From assembly GCA_030652345.1 (NCBI GenBank), contig JAUSAU010000086.1, positions 4,324 through 68,323 on the forward strand: a DNA stretch of 64,000 nt. The letters are read 5' to 3'. The DNA is from Coriobacteriia bacterium. GTDB lineage: Bacteria; Actinomycetota; Coriobacteriia; Anaerosomatales; PALSA-660. Shown one piece after another: positions 26,631 through 34,893 of this stretch; the first letter of the stretch is position 1; each line of letters begins with the position of its first letter. The notes below the pieces were generated by a model. The model saw only the letters and a list, made by a program, of their open reading frames with translations, had not been told where the DNA came from and did not search any database. Position numbers and translations under genes: made by a program.

Positions 26631-27482
26631 CTACTGAACCTCCCCTGCGGACGCGGCTTCTTCTGCGACCTTAGCACGACGAGCCGCAAGAGCGAGCAAA
26701 CCACCGACGACGAGCGTCGGGGCCAGCGCCGCCTTAGCGAACGGGCTGTTCGCAAGGCTGGCCACCATCGGCGTGATGTGGTCTTCCACGAACGGGTCGG
26801 CCTTCGGCGGTGCGATCTGATTGAACTTCTTGCTCGCCCAGAACATGGCACCGTCGCCCATGACCGTCACATAACCCTCAGTGGTTATCTTGGTCATGAT
26901 GGCGTCCCGCGTGTCGTAGACCATCGCGTTCGCCGGGCACGTGAACACGCATGCCGGCTGGTGCGCCTTCTCGGCGACGGCGGTGATCTCCGGACCCTTC
27001 GCCTTGGTCGGCAGGTCGCCGCCGAGACCATCGAGTCCGAGCCCGGCACGCCCGTGACACAGCGTGCACTTCGTAGCCTTCGGCGTGGTGTAGGCATCCG
27101 AGCCTATGCCGATCTTCGGGTACCCACCGCGCTGGCAGTCCCAGCGGCACTGCTGTGCGCACTTGGGATCCGACGGATTGCACAGCGCCGCATCGATGTA
27201 GACCGCGCCGCTCGCAGCGTCCTTCTTGATCGCCTTGAACGGGCAGCGGACCGCACACGGAGGGCTGACGCAATGCCAGCAGCTGAAGCGCACGAAGGGA
27301 CCGTTGTCCGAGCGCTTCTGCGACTTGATGACCACACGCTGGTTCGAGTCGAGCTTCGCGTGCGGCAGGTCGTTCGCAGGAACGATGCCCTTCATCTTCC
27401 ACGTGCGCTTGCAGGAGATGACACAGCCGTTGCACCGCATACACTTGTCGATCTCTTGGAGAATCGCCATCTGGTTCGCCAT
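26631..27482 (-). CDS. fdhB: Formate dehydrogenase iron-sulfur subunit
   Basis: A 283-residue subunit expected to bind four [4Fe-4S] clusters. Cysteine groups are visible at CMRCNGCVISC (about 14-24), CWHCVSPPCAVRC (about 70-82), the CNPSDPKCAQQCRWDC region (about 101-116), CTLCHGR and CVFTCP. A C-terminal hydrophobic helix (about 250-268) anchors it in the membrane, as in FdnH. There is no signal peptide, consistent with export together with the TAT-targeted catalytic subunit. It lies between the catalytic subunit (14 bp) and the hexaheme cytochrome (2 bp). Confidence 0.92.
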   Translation of the reverse strand: MANQMAILQEIDKCMRCNGCVISCKRTWKMKGIVPANDLPHAKLDSNQRVVIKSQKRSDNGPFVRFSCWHCVSPPCAVRCPFKAIKKDAASGAVYIDAALCNPSDPKCAQQCRWDCQRGGYPKIGIGSDAYTTPKATKCTLCHGRAGLGLDGLGGDLPTKAKGPEITAVAEKAHQPACVFTCPANAMVYDTRDAIMTKITTEGYVTVMGDGAMFWASKKFNQIAPPKADPFVEDHITPMVASLANSPFAKAALAPTLVVGGLLALAARRAKVAEEAASAGEVQ

Positions 27483-27496
27483 TTATGCCACCTCCC

Positions 27497-30400
27497 TTAC
27501 AGCTTCACGATCTTGCACAGACAGGCCTTGTACTCAGGGATGGTGGTGTTCGCATCCCATGCGTCGATCGTCAGGTCGTTGGCGCGAGAGCCGGTGGAGA
27601 GGCCGCGATCGCCCCAGTGCCACGGGATCGCGACGACGCCGGTCGCGACACGCTGCGTCGACTGGAGGCCCGAGCCGACGCGCGCCCGGAAGCCGTGCGC
27701 CCAACCGGTGTTGCCCGGCGTGTGCGCTTCCTGATCAGTCGTCGAGTTCGAACGAGCGGTGATGACGTTGACCCAGTCGCCTTCGACGATGCCGGCCTTG
27801 CGCGCGTCGACCGAGTTGATCTCGATCCACGGCACCGGCTCCGCCTCGACGTTCCACGAGTTGTTGCGGGTGATGGGGCCGCCCTGGAAGTGCTCGACGC
27901 ACCGGATGGTGGTCAGCACCAGCGGGTAGTCCGCGAACACGCCGCGCGGGGAGCGACCGTCGGTCTTGACCAGTGAGGAGCCCTTCGACGTGTTGTAGCC
28001 GAAGCTGGTCACCAGATTCGCCTTGCCGTCGACACCGTCGCGCGGCGACTCGTACGGCTCGGTGTGCGCCGGGAAGCGCCCGCCGGAGACGTGAGGAGTG
28101 GCAGCCATCTCGGTGTTGGGAAGGTCGTTGAGCGTGTTGTAGGCACGATAGACGGCCGACCACTCGGCGAGCGTGTTGGCGTTCGTGACGAACATGCGGG
28201 CCATGAGGCCTGCCGCCACGAAGTTGTCCGAGACGTCGTTCGGGACCTCGTTGTTGTTGTACTGGACACGACGGTTGAGCAGCCACGCCCATCCCCAACG
28301 GGGGAAGTTGCGGGCATTGCCCTGGTAGACGCTGTTGCGGCTCTTCGCGCGGTTCGAGACCATCCAGCGCAGTTCCTGGACCGGCACGGTCGCCGTCAGG
28401 ACAGGCTGGACGTTGGTCTTGTTCGCTGCGACAGAGTAGCCCGACGCGACGCCGGCGCCTGAGTAGATCCAGATGGTGCCGCCGTCATTCGTCGTACCGC
28501 TGTTGAGGTCCAGCGGACGTGCCATCTCCCAGAACATGCGGTCGGCCACGAACTCCGAACCGGTCAGGGTGTTGCCGTCATTGTCCGTGCCCGTGAGGGC
28601 CTCGAACGATGTGACGCCGTTCCATCCGGCACCACCGGCGATCGGGCTGCCGTACTTGCCGTAGAGGACCGGCCACACCTCAGCACCGGCACCGCCGTTG
28701 TAGAGGGGATGCGTGCTGGGCAGCGTGCCCCAGACGGCCTTGATGTGGCTGAAGCAGCCGGCGCCGTCGAGCGCCTTGGCGAAGCGGAGCAGCAGTTCGA
28801 GATCGGACTTGCTGTTGCCCTTGGGGGCCGTGGCCTTCTCGCGCCACTGGATCCAACGGCCCGAGCTGGCGACCGAACCGGCTTCCTCGACGTATGAGCA
28901 CGCCGGGATCAGGTAGGTCACGCCGTCCGTCAGCGCGCCGCCGAGGACCGTCTTGCGCTCGCACTCCGCGGTCTCGTTCGCGAACATGTCGACGCAGACG
29001 AGCACGTCGAGGTTCTTGAACGCGTCACGGACGGCCGACTGGTTCGGCTCGGTGATGCAGGGGTTCTGGCCCCAGACGACGCAGCCCTTGATCGACCCGC
29101 TGATCATGTTGCGGAAGGCGTCGATGTGCTGGTACCCGTTGCCCTTCGGCCACAGGCTGTACAGCTTGTCCATGACGACGTCGTAGCTGTAGCTGACGTG
29201 GACGACCGCACCATCCGGGATGGTGCTGGCGGCCGTACGCGCTACGGTGCCGGTGAGCGTGTCGAGCGTGTAGTGCGTGTTGAGCGTGTACGTGGTCGTG
29301 TCGGTGACGTCCTTGACGACCACTGCAGGCGTCGTGAGGATCCGGCTGTTGGCCAGAGCCGTCGGCGTCGTGCCGTTGAGCGTGATGGCTTCCGACAGGA
29401 CAGGCGTGCCGGCTGTCGACGAGGTGTCGCCGAACCACTCGCGCGTCATGTTGTAGAAACCGCGCTGCTGCAGGCCCAGATCAGGCGGCGAGTACGCGGA
29501 GCGGTTCGTGTAGATCACGGAGCCCGGGGTGTTGGGGTCCGTACCGAGCTTCACGCGGTTACCGAACAGTGCGTTCGAGTAGGTCGCGTAGGCGGTGCCG
29601 ACGCCCGGGTTGCCCGAGTAGGCCGGGATCAGGTCGTAGAGCACGCCCATGTCGGTCGAGCCCTGGACGTTGTGGATGCCGCGCAGGGCGTTGATGCCGC
29701 CGCCCGGACGTCCCATGTTGCCCAGCATCGACTGCAGGACCGCGTACGAACGGACGTTCTGCGAGCCCTTGGTGTGCTGCGTGGCGCCCATGGCGTACAG
29801 GAGCGTCGTGGCACGATAGGTCGAGGTCTCGACGTTCGTGGCGCCGGTGCCCATGGCCGCGACGTAGTTGGCGTCAGCCATGCGCGAGTTGTCGATGAGC
29901 GCCTGGGCGACCGCGATGATCTCTGACTGCAGGCAGCCACATACGTCGGCCGTCGTCGCGAGATCGTACGGCGCGACATGCGCCTTGAGCTTGTCGTAGA
30001 CAGAGCCCGCGTCGCGGATGTCGTTCATGACGTGCAGCATGTTGCTGAACGTGTAGTTCACGCCGCCGTCCGGACCCGTGACGAACTTGACGCGCGCATA
30101 GTCGTCGCACTTGTAGCCGTAGGTGACGTAGACCGTCGAGCCGGTGGGGATGGAGCTCCCCGTGGTGCGGACGATCGTGCCGGCGAGTGCGTTGACCGTG
30201 TAGTCGCTCGCCGGATAGGCGGTGCCTCCGGCCGTGGCGGCGACGACAACGCCGGACTTGATGGCGATGTGCTTCAGCGCGGACGCGGTCGTACCGGTGA
30301 GAACGACGGCCTCGTCAGTGGCTGTGGCCGGGTCGTTGAGCTTGATGCGCGAGTCCGTGTACTTCGGCCAGCCGCGGGTCGCGGAGAAGCCGGGGGCCGC

Positions 30401-31636
30401 GCCGCCGTCATATGTGGCGCCGGTGAAACACGCTGCGTTGAGCGTCCGCAGGACGCCCGTGTCATCGATCATCGTGCGTCCGAAGCTCGTCGCACCGGCA
30501 ACCGAACCGTTGTGCCAGTTGAAGAAGGCTGTCGCGGCGGTCGCGTTGTAGGGCGTGGTGGCTTCGAAGTCCGCGAAGATCCAGCGCAGGAGACCGTTCA
30601 TGAACGCGATGTCGGTCCCGGGGCGGATCCGGACGTAGAGGTCGCCGGGGCGGCCCTCGGTCTGGAGCGCGGTGCGCGTCTTGCGGGGGTCCACGACGAT
30701 GAGCCTGGCGTTACGGTTGAACTTCACCGGGTTGCCGAGATCGTCGTAGTGGATGTCGTAGCGGGCGTTGTTGATGTGCGCCATGCACGCCGGGTGGTTC
30801 TCGGCGGGGTTGCAGCCGATGGCGAGGACCAGGCTCGAGTTACCGATGTCCGCCCAGTGGTTCGTCATCGATCCTCGTCCGAATGTGCGGCCAAGACCGG
30901 CCACTGTGGACGAGTGTCATATACGGGCCTGATGTTCGACACAGCTCGTGCCGAAGTCCGCGATGATCTTGCGATAGACGTAGTTCGCCTCGTTGTTGAT
31001 GTGCGACGAACCGAAGAACTGGACGCCCTTCGAGTTGCTGTCTGCGGTGAGGCCCGGGGTCGGAACCGCGCCGCGTGCGGTATAGAGAGCGGCGGCGGCC
31101 TCGGTCAGCGCAACGCTGAGCTTCATGCGGGTCCACGTGCCGTTGCCGACACGCTTGTAGGCGATCCCGCCATCGGGATCGGCCTCCTCGGCGCCCGCAC
31201 CGGGTGCCACATACTCGAACATCGAGCGCGTCGCGTCCGGATACGCTCCACCGAAGACCTTGCCGGTGAAGTTCGCATCGCCGGGCGCGCCCGCGACACC
31301 GAGGCGGCGCAGGTTGGTCGCCAGCTGGAACGCACCGGCGCCCTTGGCGCACAGACCGCCGCGGCTGGTCGGCGACTCGGAATCACCGTAGACGTCGTAC
31401 ACGCGGCCGGTGACGTTCCCGACCGCGACCTTCTGGCCACACTGCGCCGAACAATACGGACAGGTGGTGATCTTTGTCACGATAGACGTGTCGTCCCCCT
31501 CGGGGGTAATCGCCATCGCGGGTGCCGGCATGAGATCCATGCCGATTCCCACAGCGGTCGCACTCGCGGCGCTGACCTTCAAGAAGTCACGCCGTGAGAG
31601 TTCGAACCGCCCGGGGTCCTTGTCTCTCTCTCCCAT
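27497..31636 (-). CDS. fdhA: Selenocysteine formate dehydrogenase catalytic subunit, TAT-exported, with two inserted beta-domains
   Basis: A 1379-residue Mo/W-bis-pterin enzyme oxidising formate to CO2, interrupted by an in-frame UGA at 30919-30917 that I read as selenocysteine (residue 240). The flanks CVEHQARI-U-HSSTVAGLGRTFGRG match FdnG around its Sec, and a SECIS-like hairpin follows. The N-terminus carries the TAT signal SRRDFLK and a CxxCxxxC...C [4Fe-4S] site. GATQHTKGSQNVRSY and INALRGIHNVQGSTDMG match the FdnG family. It is about 360 residues longer than FdnG. Two related insertions (about 442-509 and 749-819) share Y-T-x-x-x-L-x-G-T and IPxGxxVxVxYxY. RBS: AGGAGAGGG ahead of the ATG. 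Confidence 0.93.
30887..30919 (-). promoter_or_regulatory. Selenocysteine UGA with bacterial SECIS hairpin
   Basis: The UGA (30919-30917) is followed after 12 bases by a hairpin with stem GTGGCC/GGCCGC and loop GGTCTT. The loop matches the GGUCU type recognised by SelB in E. coli fdhF and lies at a similar distance from the UGA. The hairpin is inside the coding sequence, as in all bacterial SECIS elements. Confidence 0.85.
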
Positions 31637-31760
31637 TCTTCTTCCCTCTCCTGGATGTGCAGGTCAGGATCGGACCAATCCGATGTCCCGTCTGCTTCGG
31701 GTCGTGCCCGGCCGTCGGCCTGTCAGGTGCTCCTTCCGCTTCGGCCCCGACTGACGGGTG

Positions 31761-31815
31761 AAAACAAAAGACCGCGGCAGCTCACGCACGAGGCGTGTCG
31801 ACTGTCCTGCGGTCT
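31761..31815 (-). terminator. Intrinsic terminator in the formate dehydrogenase leader (riboswitch expression platform)
   Basis: On the minus strand a stem of AGACCGC with GCGGTCT, extended by further partial pairing, is followed by TTTTGTTTT. This is the only hairpin with a clear T run between the aptamer (31913-31996) and the start codon at 31636, and it lies about 120 bases ahead of that start. The segment between aptamer and terminator can form a competing GGAGGCATGCG/CGTATGCACCTCC helix. Confidence 0.85.
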
Positions 31816-31912
31816 CTGTATCCGTATATGGAGCCTCCCTTACCCGTGGAGGTGCATACGCCGACTAAGACCCCCGTCGGAGTCGCCGTCGACGCATGCC
31901 TCCTTTCCAAGA

Positions 31913-31996
31913 CGGGAGGCGAAGCGGTTTCCCACTCCACCCTAGACGGCCCGGTATCCATGGCGCGACCGCTGTAGGCGCACCGGGCTCGGAGGC
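31913..31996 (-). ncRNA. Moco/tungsten-cofactor family riboswitch aptamer upstream of formate dehydrogenase
   Basis: The transcript reads GCCTCCGAGCCCGGT, then a closed helix (GCCCGGT with ACCGGGC), a GTGG-GAAA-CCGC hairpin with a GNRA loop, and GCCTCCCG followed by TTGGAAAGG. The same elements occur in the same order ahead of both tungstate-binding protein genes in this window, and the 3' end resembles the E. coli moaA Moco leader (as I remember it: CTTCGCCTCCCG, then GGAAAGG). Recognition rests on these shared elements, on the gene context and on the downstream terminator. The ligand should be Moco or its tungsten form. The 550 bp region 31637-32186 holds only this switch, its terminator and the hairpin at 32047-32078. 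Confidence 0.85.
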
Positions 31997-32046
31997 TTCT
32001 TCTATTCTCAAGACGTTCCGTCAGGCTGCCGGCCCTTGGGGACGCC

Positions 32047-32078
32047 GGAGGGCTTGTAACAGCAGTTACAAGTCCTCC
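32047..32078 (-). repeat. 14 bp inverted repeat between the NHL-PIN gene and the formate dehydrogenase riboswitch
   Basis: GGAGGGCTTGTAAC and GTTACAAGTCCTCC are complementary except for one G-T pair, with loop AGCA. It lies about 110 bp after the NHL-PIN stop codon and about 50 bp ahead of the aptamer. No T run follows on the minus strand. It could end the upstream operon, or the AT-rich core TTGTAAC-N4-GTTACAA could be an operator for the formate dehydrogenase promoter. Confidence 0.6.
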
Positions 32079-32186
32079 TCCACGGCTACGCTACTCCCGT
32101 GGGTCGTGACGTGTCAATGTCAGAGAGATGCAAGGGCCGGACCAGCGCGCGTCCATCCCCGATGAACGACCGCTTGTACCCGAACA

Positions 32187-33782
32187 TCACGAGATATCCT
32201 CGCGCGCGGTCGCCCGCTTGGCGAAGCGGCGCAACCATGCCGATCGGTCGTAGACGTCGACCTTGAGCATGACCGCCATACGGGCGAGCGCGACGTCCTC
32301 CGTACACAGGACCTTGTAACGCTGGCCCATGGCGAGGATACCGGCGGTATCCATATCGATCGATAGGCGGTCTGCGAGCTGCCTGGCGTCCGTCTGCGAG
32401 TAGGGTTCGGCCCGCAAGAGGGTGCCGAGGGCCACGCCGTCGACAACCACGCCCGCGAATCGCTCGTGGTCCGCTTCGGAGATGATCCAGCGCCAGCGCC
32501 CGCGGTCCATCTCGGTGACGAGTTCGGCGGCGATCATGCCGTCCACGAAGTCCGGCGTCACCACGAAGCGGCGGCGGCGGAAGAAGAGCGGGAGGAGCAG
32601 GAACGGGAACGGCAGCAGACACAGCCACCAGTTCGCCGCGTTGACCCGCGTCACGCCGGGGATCTCCGCGGCGGCGAAGCCCCAGACCTGCACCTGGTTG
32701 TTCTCCCGGTCGGTGATGAAGATCCTGCCGCGGTCATCGAGCGCGAGGTCGTTGGGGAAGGCGAACTGCCCGGGGCCGACGCCCGCCTCGCCGAACTGGG
32801 CGAGCGGATCACCCTTGGACGAGTAGATGTCCACTCGCTGCGCGATGGCGTCCGCGACATAGAGGCGGCCCTTGTCATCAAGCCAGGTGCCGCGCGGCGT
32901 TCCCGACGTGTTGATGAGCCGCACGTACGTGCCGTCGGCCTTGAACACCTGGACGCGCCGGTTGTTGCCATCCGCCACATAGATGATGGCCTTGCTGCCG
33001 ACGCCCTCGACCGCGAGTCCGTTCGGGAACATGAACGACCCGAGAGCGTCTCCGATGCGGTTGACCTGCTGCGTCTGGCCGAAGGCCAACTTCAGGCTGC
33101 CCTCCGGGCTGAAGACGAGCACCTGGTGCTTCTTCGAGTCGCCGACATCCGTGACGTAGAGCGTCCCGTCCTTGCCGAACGTGATGGCGAGGGGCGACCA
33201 GCTCTTCTTGAGGTCGGGGCCGGGGTCGAACGTCTTTATGAACGTGCCGTCCGGCTGGAAGACATAGATGCGCTTCAGACGACGGTCGGTGACCCACACC
33301 GTGCCGTCGGGTGCGATGGCCAGGTGCGTCGGTGCGCTCAGACGGGTGTTCTTGCCGTCGGAGACCTTGTTGAACTGGCTGCGGAAGACGCCCGCGCGTG
33401 TGTAGGTGCGGATCGACCGAGATGCGTAGTCCGTGATGTAGACGATGTCGCCGCGGACGGTGATGCCCGTCGGCCGCGTCATCGCCTGCTTGGCCTGGCC
33501 GCTGAACGCGTAGAGGAACTGCGGCGGCTCGATCTTGGTGCGTGCCGTCCCGACGATGGTCGGCACCGGCAGTCGCTTGTTCATCGTGTAGTAGTAGGCG
33601 ACGTAGCTCAGCCCCAACAGGAGCAGGATGAGCAGCGCGAGCAGGAGAAGGCGACGCTTCCGGCCGCGTTCTGCCTCGCCCGGATGCCCCGCCACAGACG
33701 CGACCGATGTTGGGGTCGCCTCACTCGCCATGGCGTCCGGCAGTTCTTCGTCACGCATCAGGTCGTCACGGTCACTTGACAT
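32187..33782 (-). CDS. NHL beta-propeller / membrane / PIN-like domain fusion
   Basis: A 531-residue protein. A basic N-terminus and membrane helix (about 43-66) lead to an NHL propeller (about 80-375) with units such as RPTGITVRGDIVYITD, FPNGLAVEG and FPNDLALDDRGRIFITD. A second membrane helix (about 385-402, WWLCLLPFPFLLLP) leads to a cytoplasmic domain of about 125 residues resembling a PIN fold: an early acidic VTPDFVDG, LADRLSIDMDTAGILAMG, then CTEDVALARMAVMLKVDVYD. The propeller would be outside and the PIN-like part inside, so it could transmit a signal. It ends the cytochrome conduit operon and overlaps the TPR gene by 11 bp. The NHL call is firm; the PIN call is tentative. Confidence 0.75.
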   Translation of the reverse strand: MSSDRDDLMRDEELPDAMASEATPTSVASVAGHPGEAERGRKRRLLLLALLILLLLGLSYVAYYYTMNKRLPVPTIVGTARTKIEPPQFLYAFSGQAKQAMTRPTGITVRGDIVYITDYASRSIRTYTRAGVFRSQFNKVSDGKNTRLSAPTHLAIAPDGTVWVTDRRLKRIYVFQPDGTFIKTFDPGPDLKKSWSPLAITFGKDGTLYVTDVGDSKKHQVLVFSPEGSLKLAFGQTQQVNRIGDALGSFMFPNGLAVEGVGSKAIIYVADGNNRRVQVFKADGTYVRLINTSGTPRGTWLDDKGRLYVADAIAQRVDIYSSKGDPLAQFGEAGVGPGQFAFPNDLALDDRGRIFITDRENNQVQVWGFAAAEIPGVTRVNAANWWLCLLPFPFLLLPLFFRRRRFVVTPDFVDGMIAAELVTEMDRGRWRWIISEADHERFAGVVVDGVALGTLLRAEPYSQTDARQLADRLSIDMDTAGILAMGQRYKVLCTEDVALARMAVMLKVDVYDRSAWLRRFAKRATAREDIS

Positions 33783-34848
33783 CGGCGTTCAACCTCTTGA
33801 TCGCGGCGGTCGCCTCGGTGTCACCGGGAATGAGCTCGAGGAGCCGCTCCCAGGCATTCTGCGCTTTCGTCTTGTCGCCCGTCTTATCCCACAGTTGTGC
33901 GATGAGGCGGACGGTGTCGGCGTTCATGGTGTCGAGTGCCGCCGCGATGCGCGCTTCCTGAAGGGCCTTCTTGGGATCCGACGCCTTCAAAGACCGGGCG
34001 AGTGCGAGATGGGTCTCCGCGTCGCCGAACTTGGCCAGCTCCTGCTGCGGCAACTCGACGCCGGTGGGCGCCCGGTCGACTGCGATACGCAGGAGTTCGG
34101 CCGCCGTGGCGCGGTCGCCCTTCTTGAGGAGCAGGAGCGCGAGGTCGTAGTTCGCCTGCGCCAGGTTGGGGTCGAAAGCGACCACGATCTCGAGTTCCTT
34201 CTGCTGCTGCTCGGGGAGTCCGAGGCGCGCGTAGGCCACCGAGAGCATGTAGTGGACGGGGGACGCATCCCGCTTGATGCGGAGGGACTCCTTGAGATTG
34301 GTCACCGCTTCTTCGTACCGCTTGAGTTCGACCAGCGTCGTCCCGAGGTCGTAGTACGCGTCGGCGAGGCGCTGGTCGTTCTTCGCCATCTCACCCTTCG
34401 ACAAGATGTCGATGAGCTTGATCCAGTAGCCCTCGGCCTTGGGCCACTCTTCCTGATCCATGGCGATGAGACCGAGCGCGGAGAGCGCGGACGGGAACTC
34501 GGGGTCGATCTTGAGGGCCGCGTCGAGCTGTGCGATCGCCTCGCCGCGCTGGCCGTTGGCGAGCAGGGCCTCCGCGAAGCGGACCCGCAGGATCGCGCTG
34601 TTGGGGCTGGCGCCCACCGAATTGCGGAGGTTGGCGATCGCGCGAGCCGCCGGCGACTGGGTCTGGCTCAGTCGCCAGTCCTGGTAGTAGCTCCAACCGA
34701 TGTAGAGGACGAGACCGATCGCGAGCGCCGCTGCGATGCGAATGGCCCACTCGACGATGCGGTCACCACGACGTCCGGTGGCGTCGAACGGCGAATCTCC
34801 GTCCGGGGCATCAGCGCGCCCGGTCGTGCGCGTGCGTTCATCCGACAT
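33772..34848 (-). CDS. Membrane-anchored TPR protein
   Basis: A 358-residue protein: a cytoplasmic N-terminus (about 1-32), one membrane helix (about 33-52, WAIRIAAALAIGLVLYIGW) and at least six TPR-type helical hairpins (about 65-350), for example RFAEALLANGQRGEAIAQLDAALKIDP and YYDLGTTLVELKRYEEAVTNLKESL. TPR arrays act as scaffolds, and this one lies outside the membrane, so it may organise the multiheme cytochromes encoded just upstream. Its stop overlaps the NHL-PIN gene start. Confidence 0.85.
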   Translation of the reverse strand: MSDERTRTTGRADAPDGDSPFDATGRRGDRIVEWAIRIAAALAIGLVLYIGWSYYQDWRLSQTQSPAARAIANLRNSVGASPNSAILRVRFAEALLANGQRGEAIAQLDAALKIDPEFPSALSALGLIAMDQEEWPKAEGYWIKLIDILSKGEMAKNDQRLADAYYDLGTTLVELKRYEEAVTNLKESLRIKRDASPVHYMLSVAYARLGLPEQQQKELEIVVAFDPNLAQANYDLALLLLKKGDRATAAELLRIAVDRAPTGVELPQQELAKFGDAETHLALARSLKASDPKKALQEARIAAALDTMNADTVRLIAQLWDKTGDKTKAQNAWERLLELIPGDTEATAAIKRLNADVK

Positions 34849-34893
34849 CTGACCAGCCTTCGTCGCGGTTCGGGAGCGGCGCGAGATATCCGC

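Noticed and set aside
30904..30930. Formate dehydrogenase split into two genes or a pseudogene by a stop codon
   Set aside because: The single interruption is UGA at the known Sec position, the reading frame is otherwise continuous and a SECIS-like hairpin follows.
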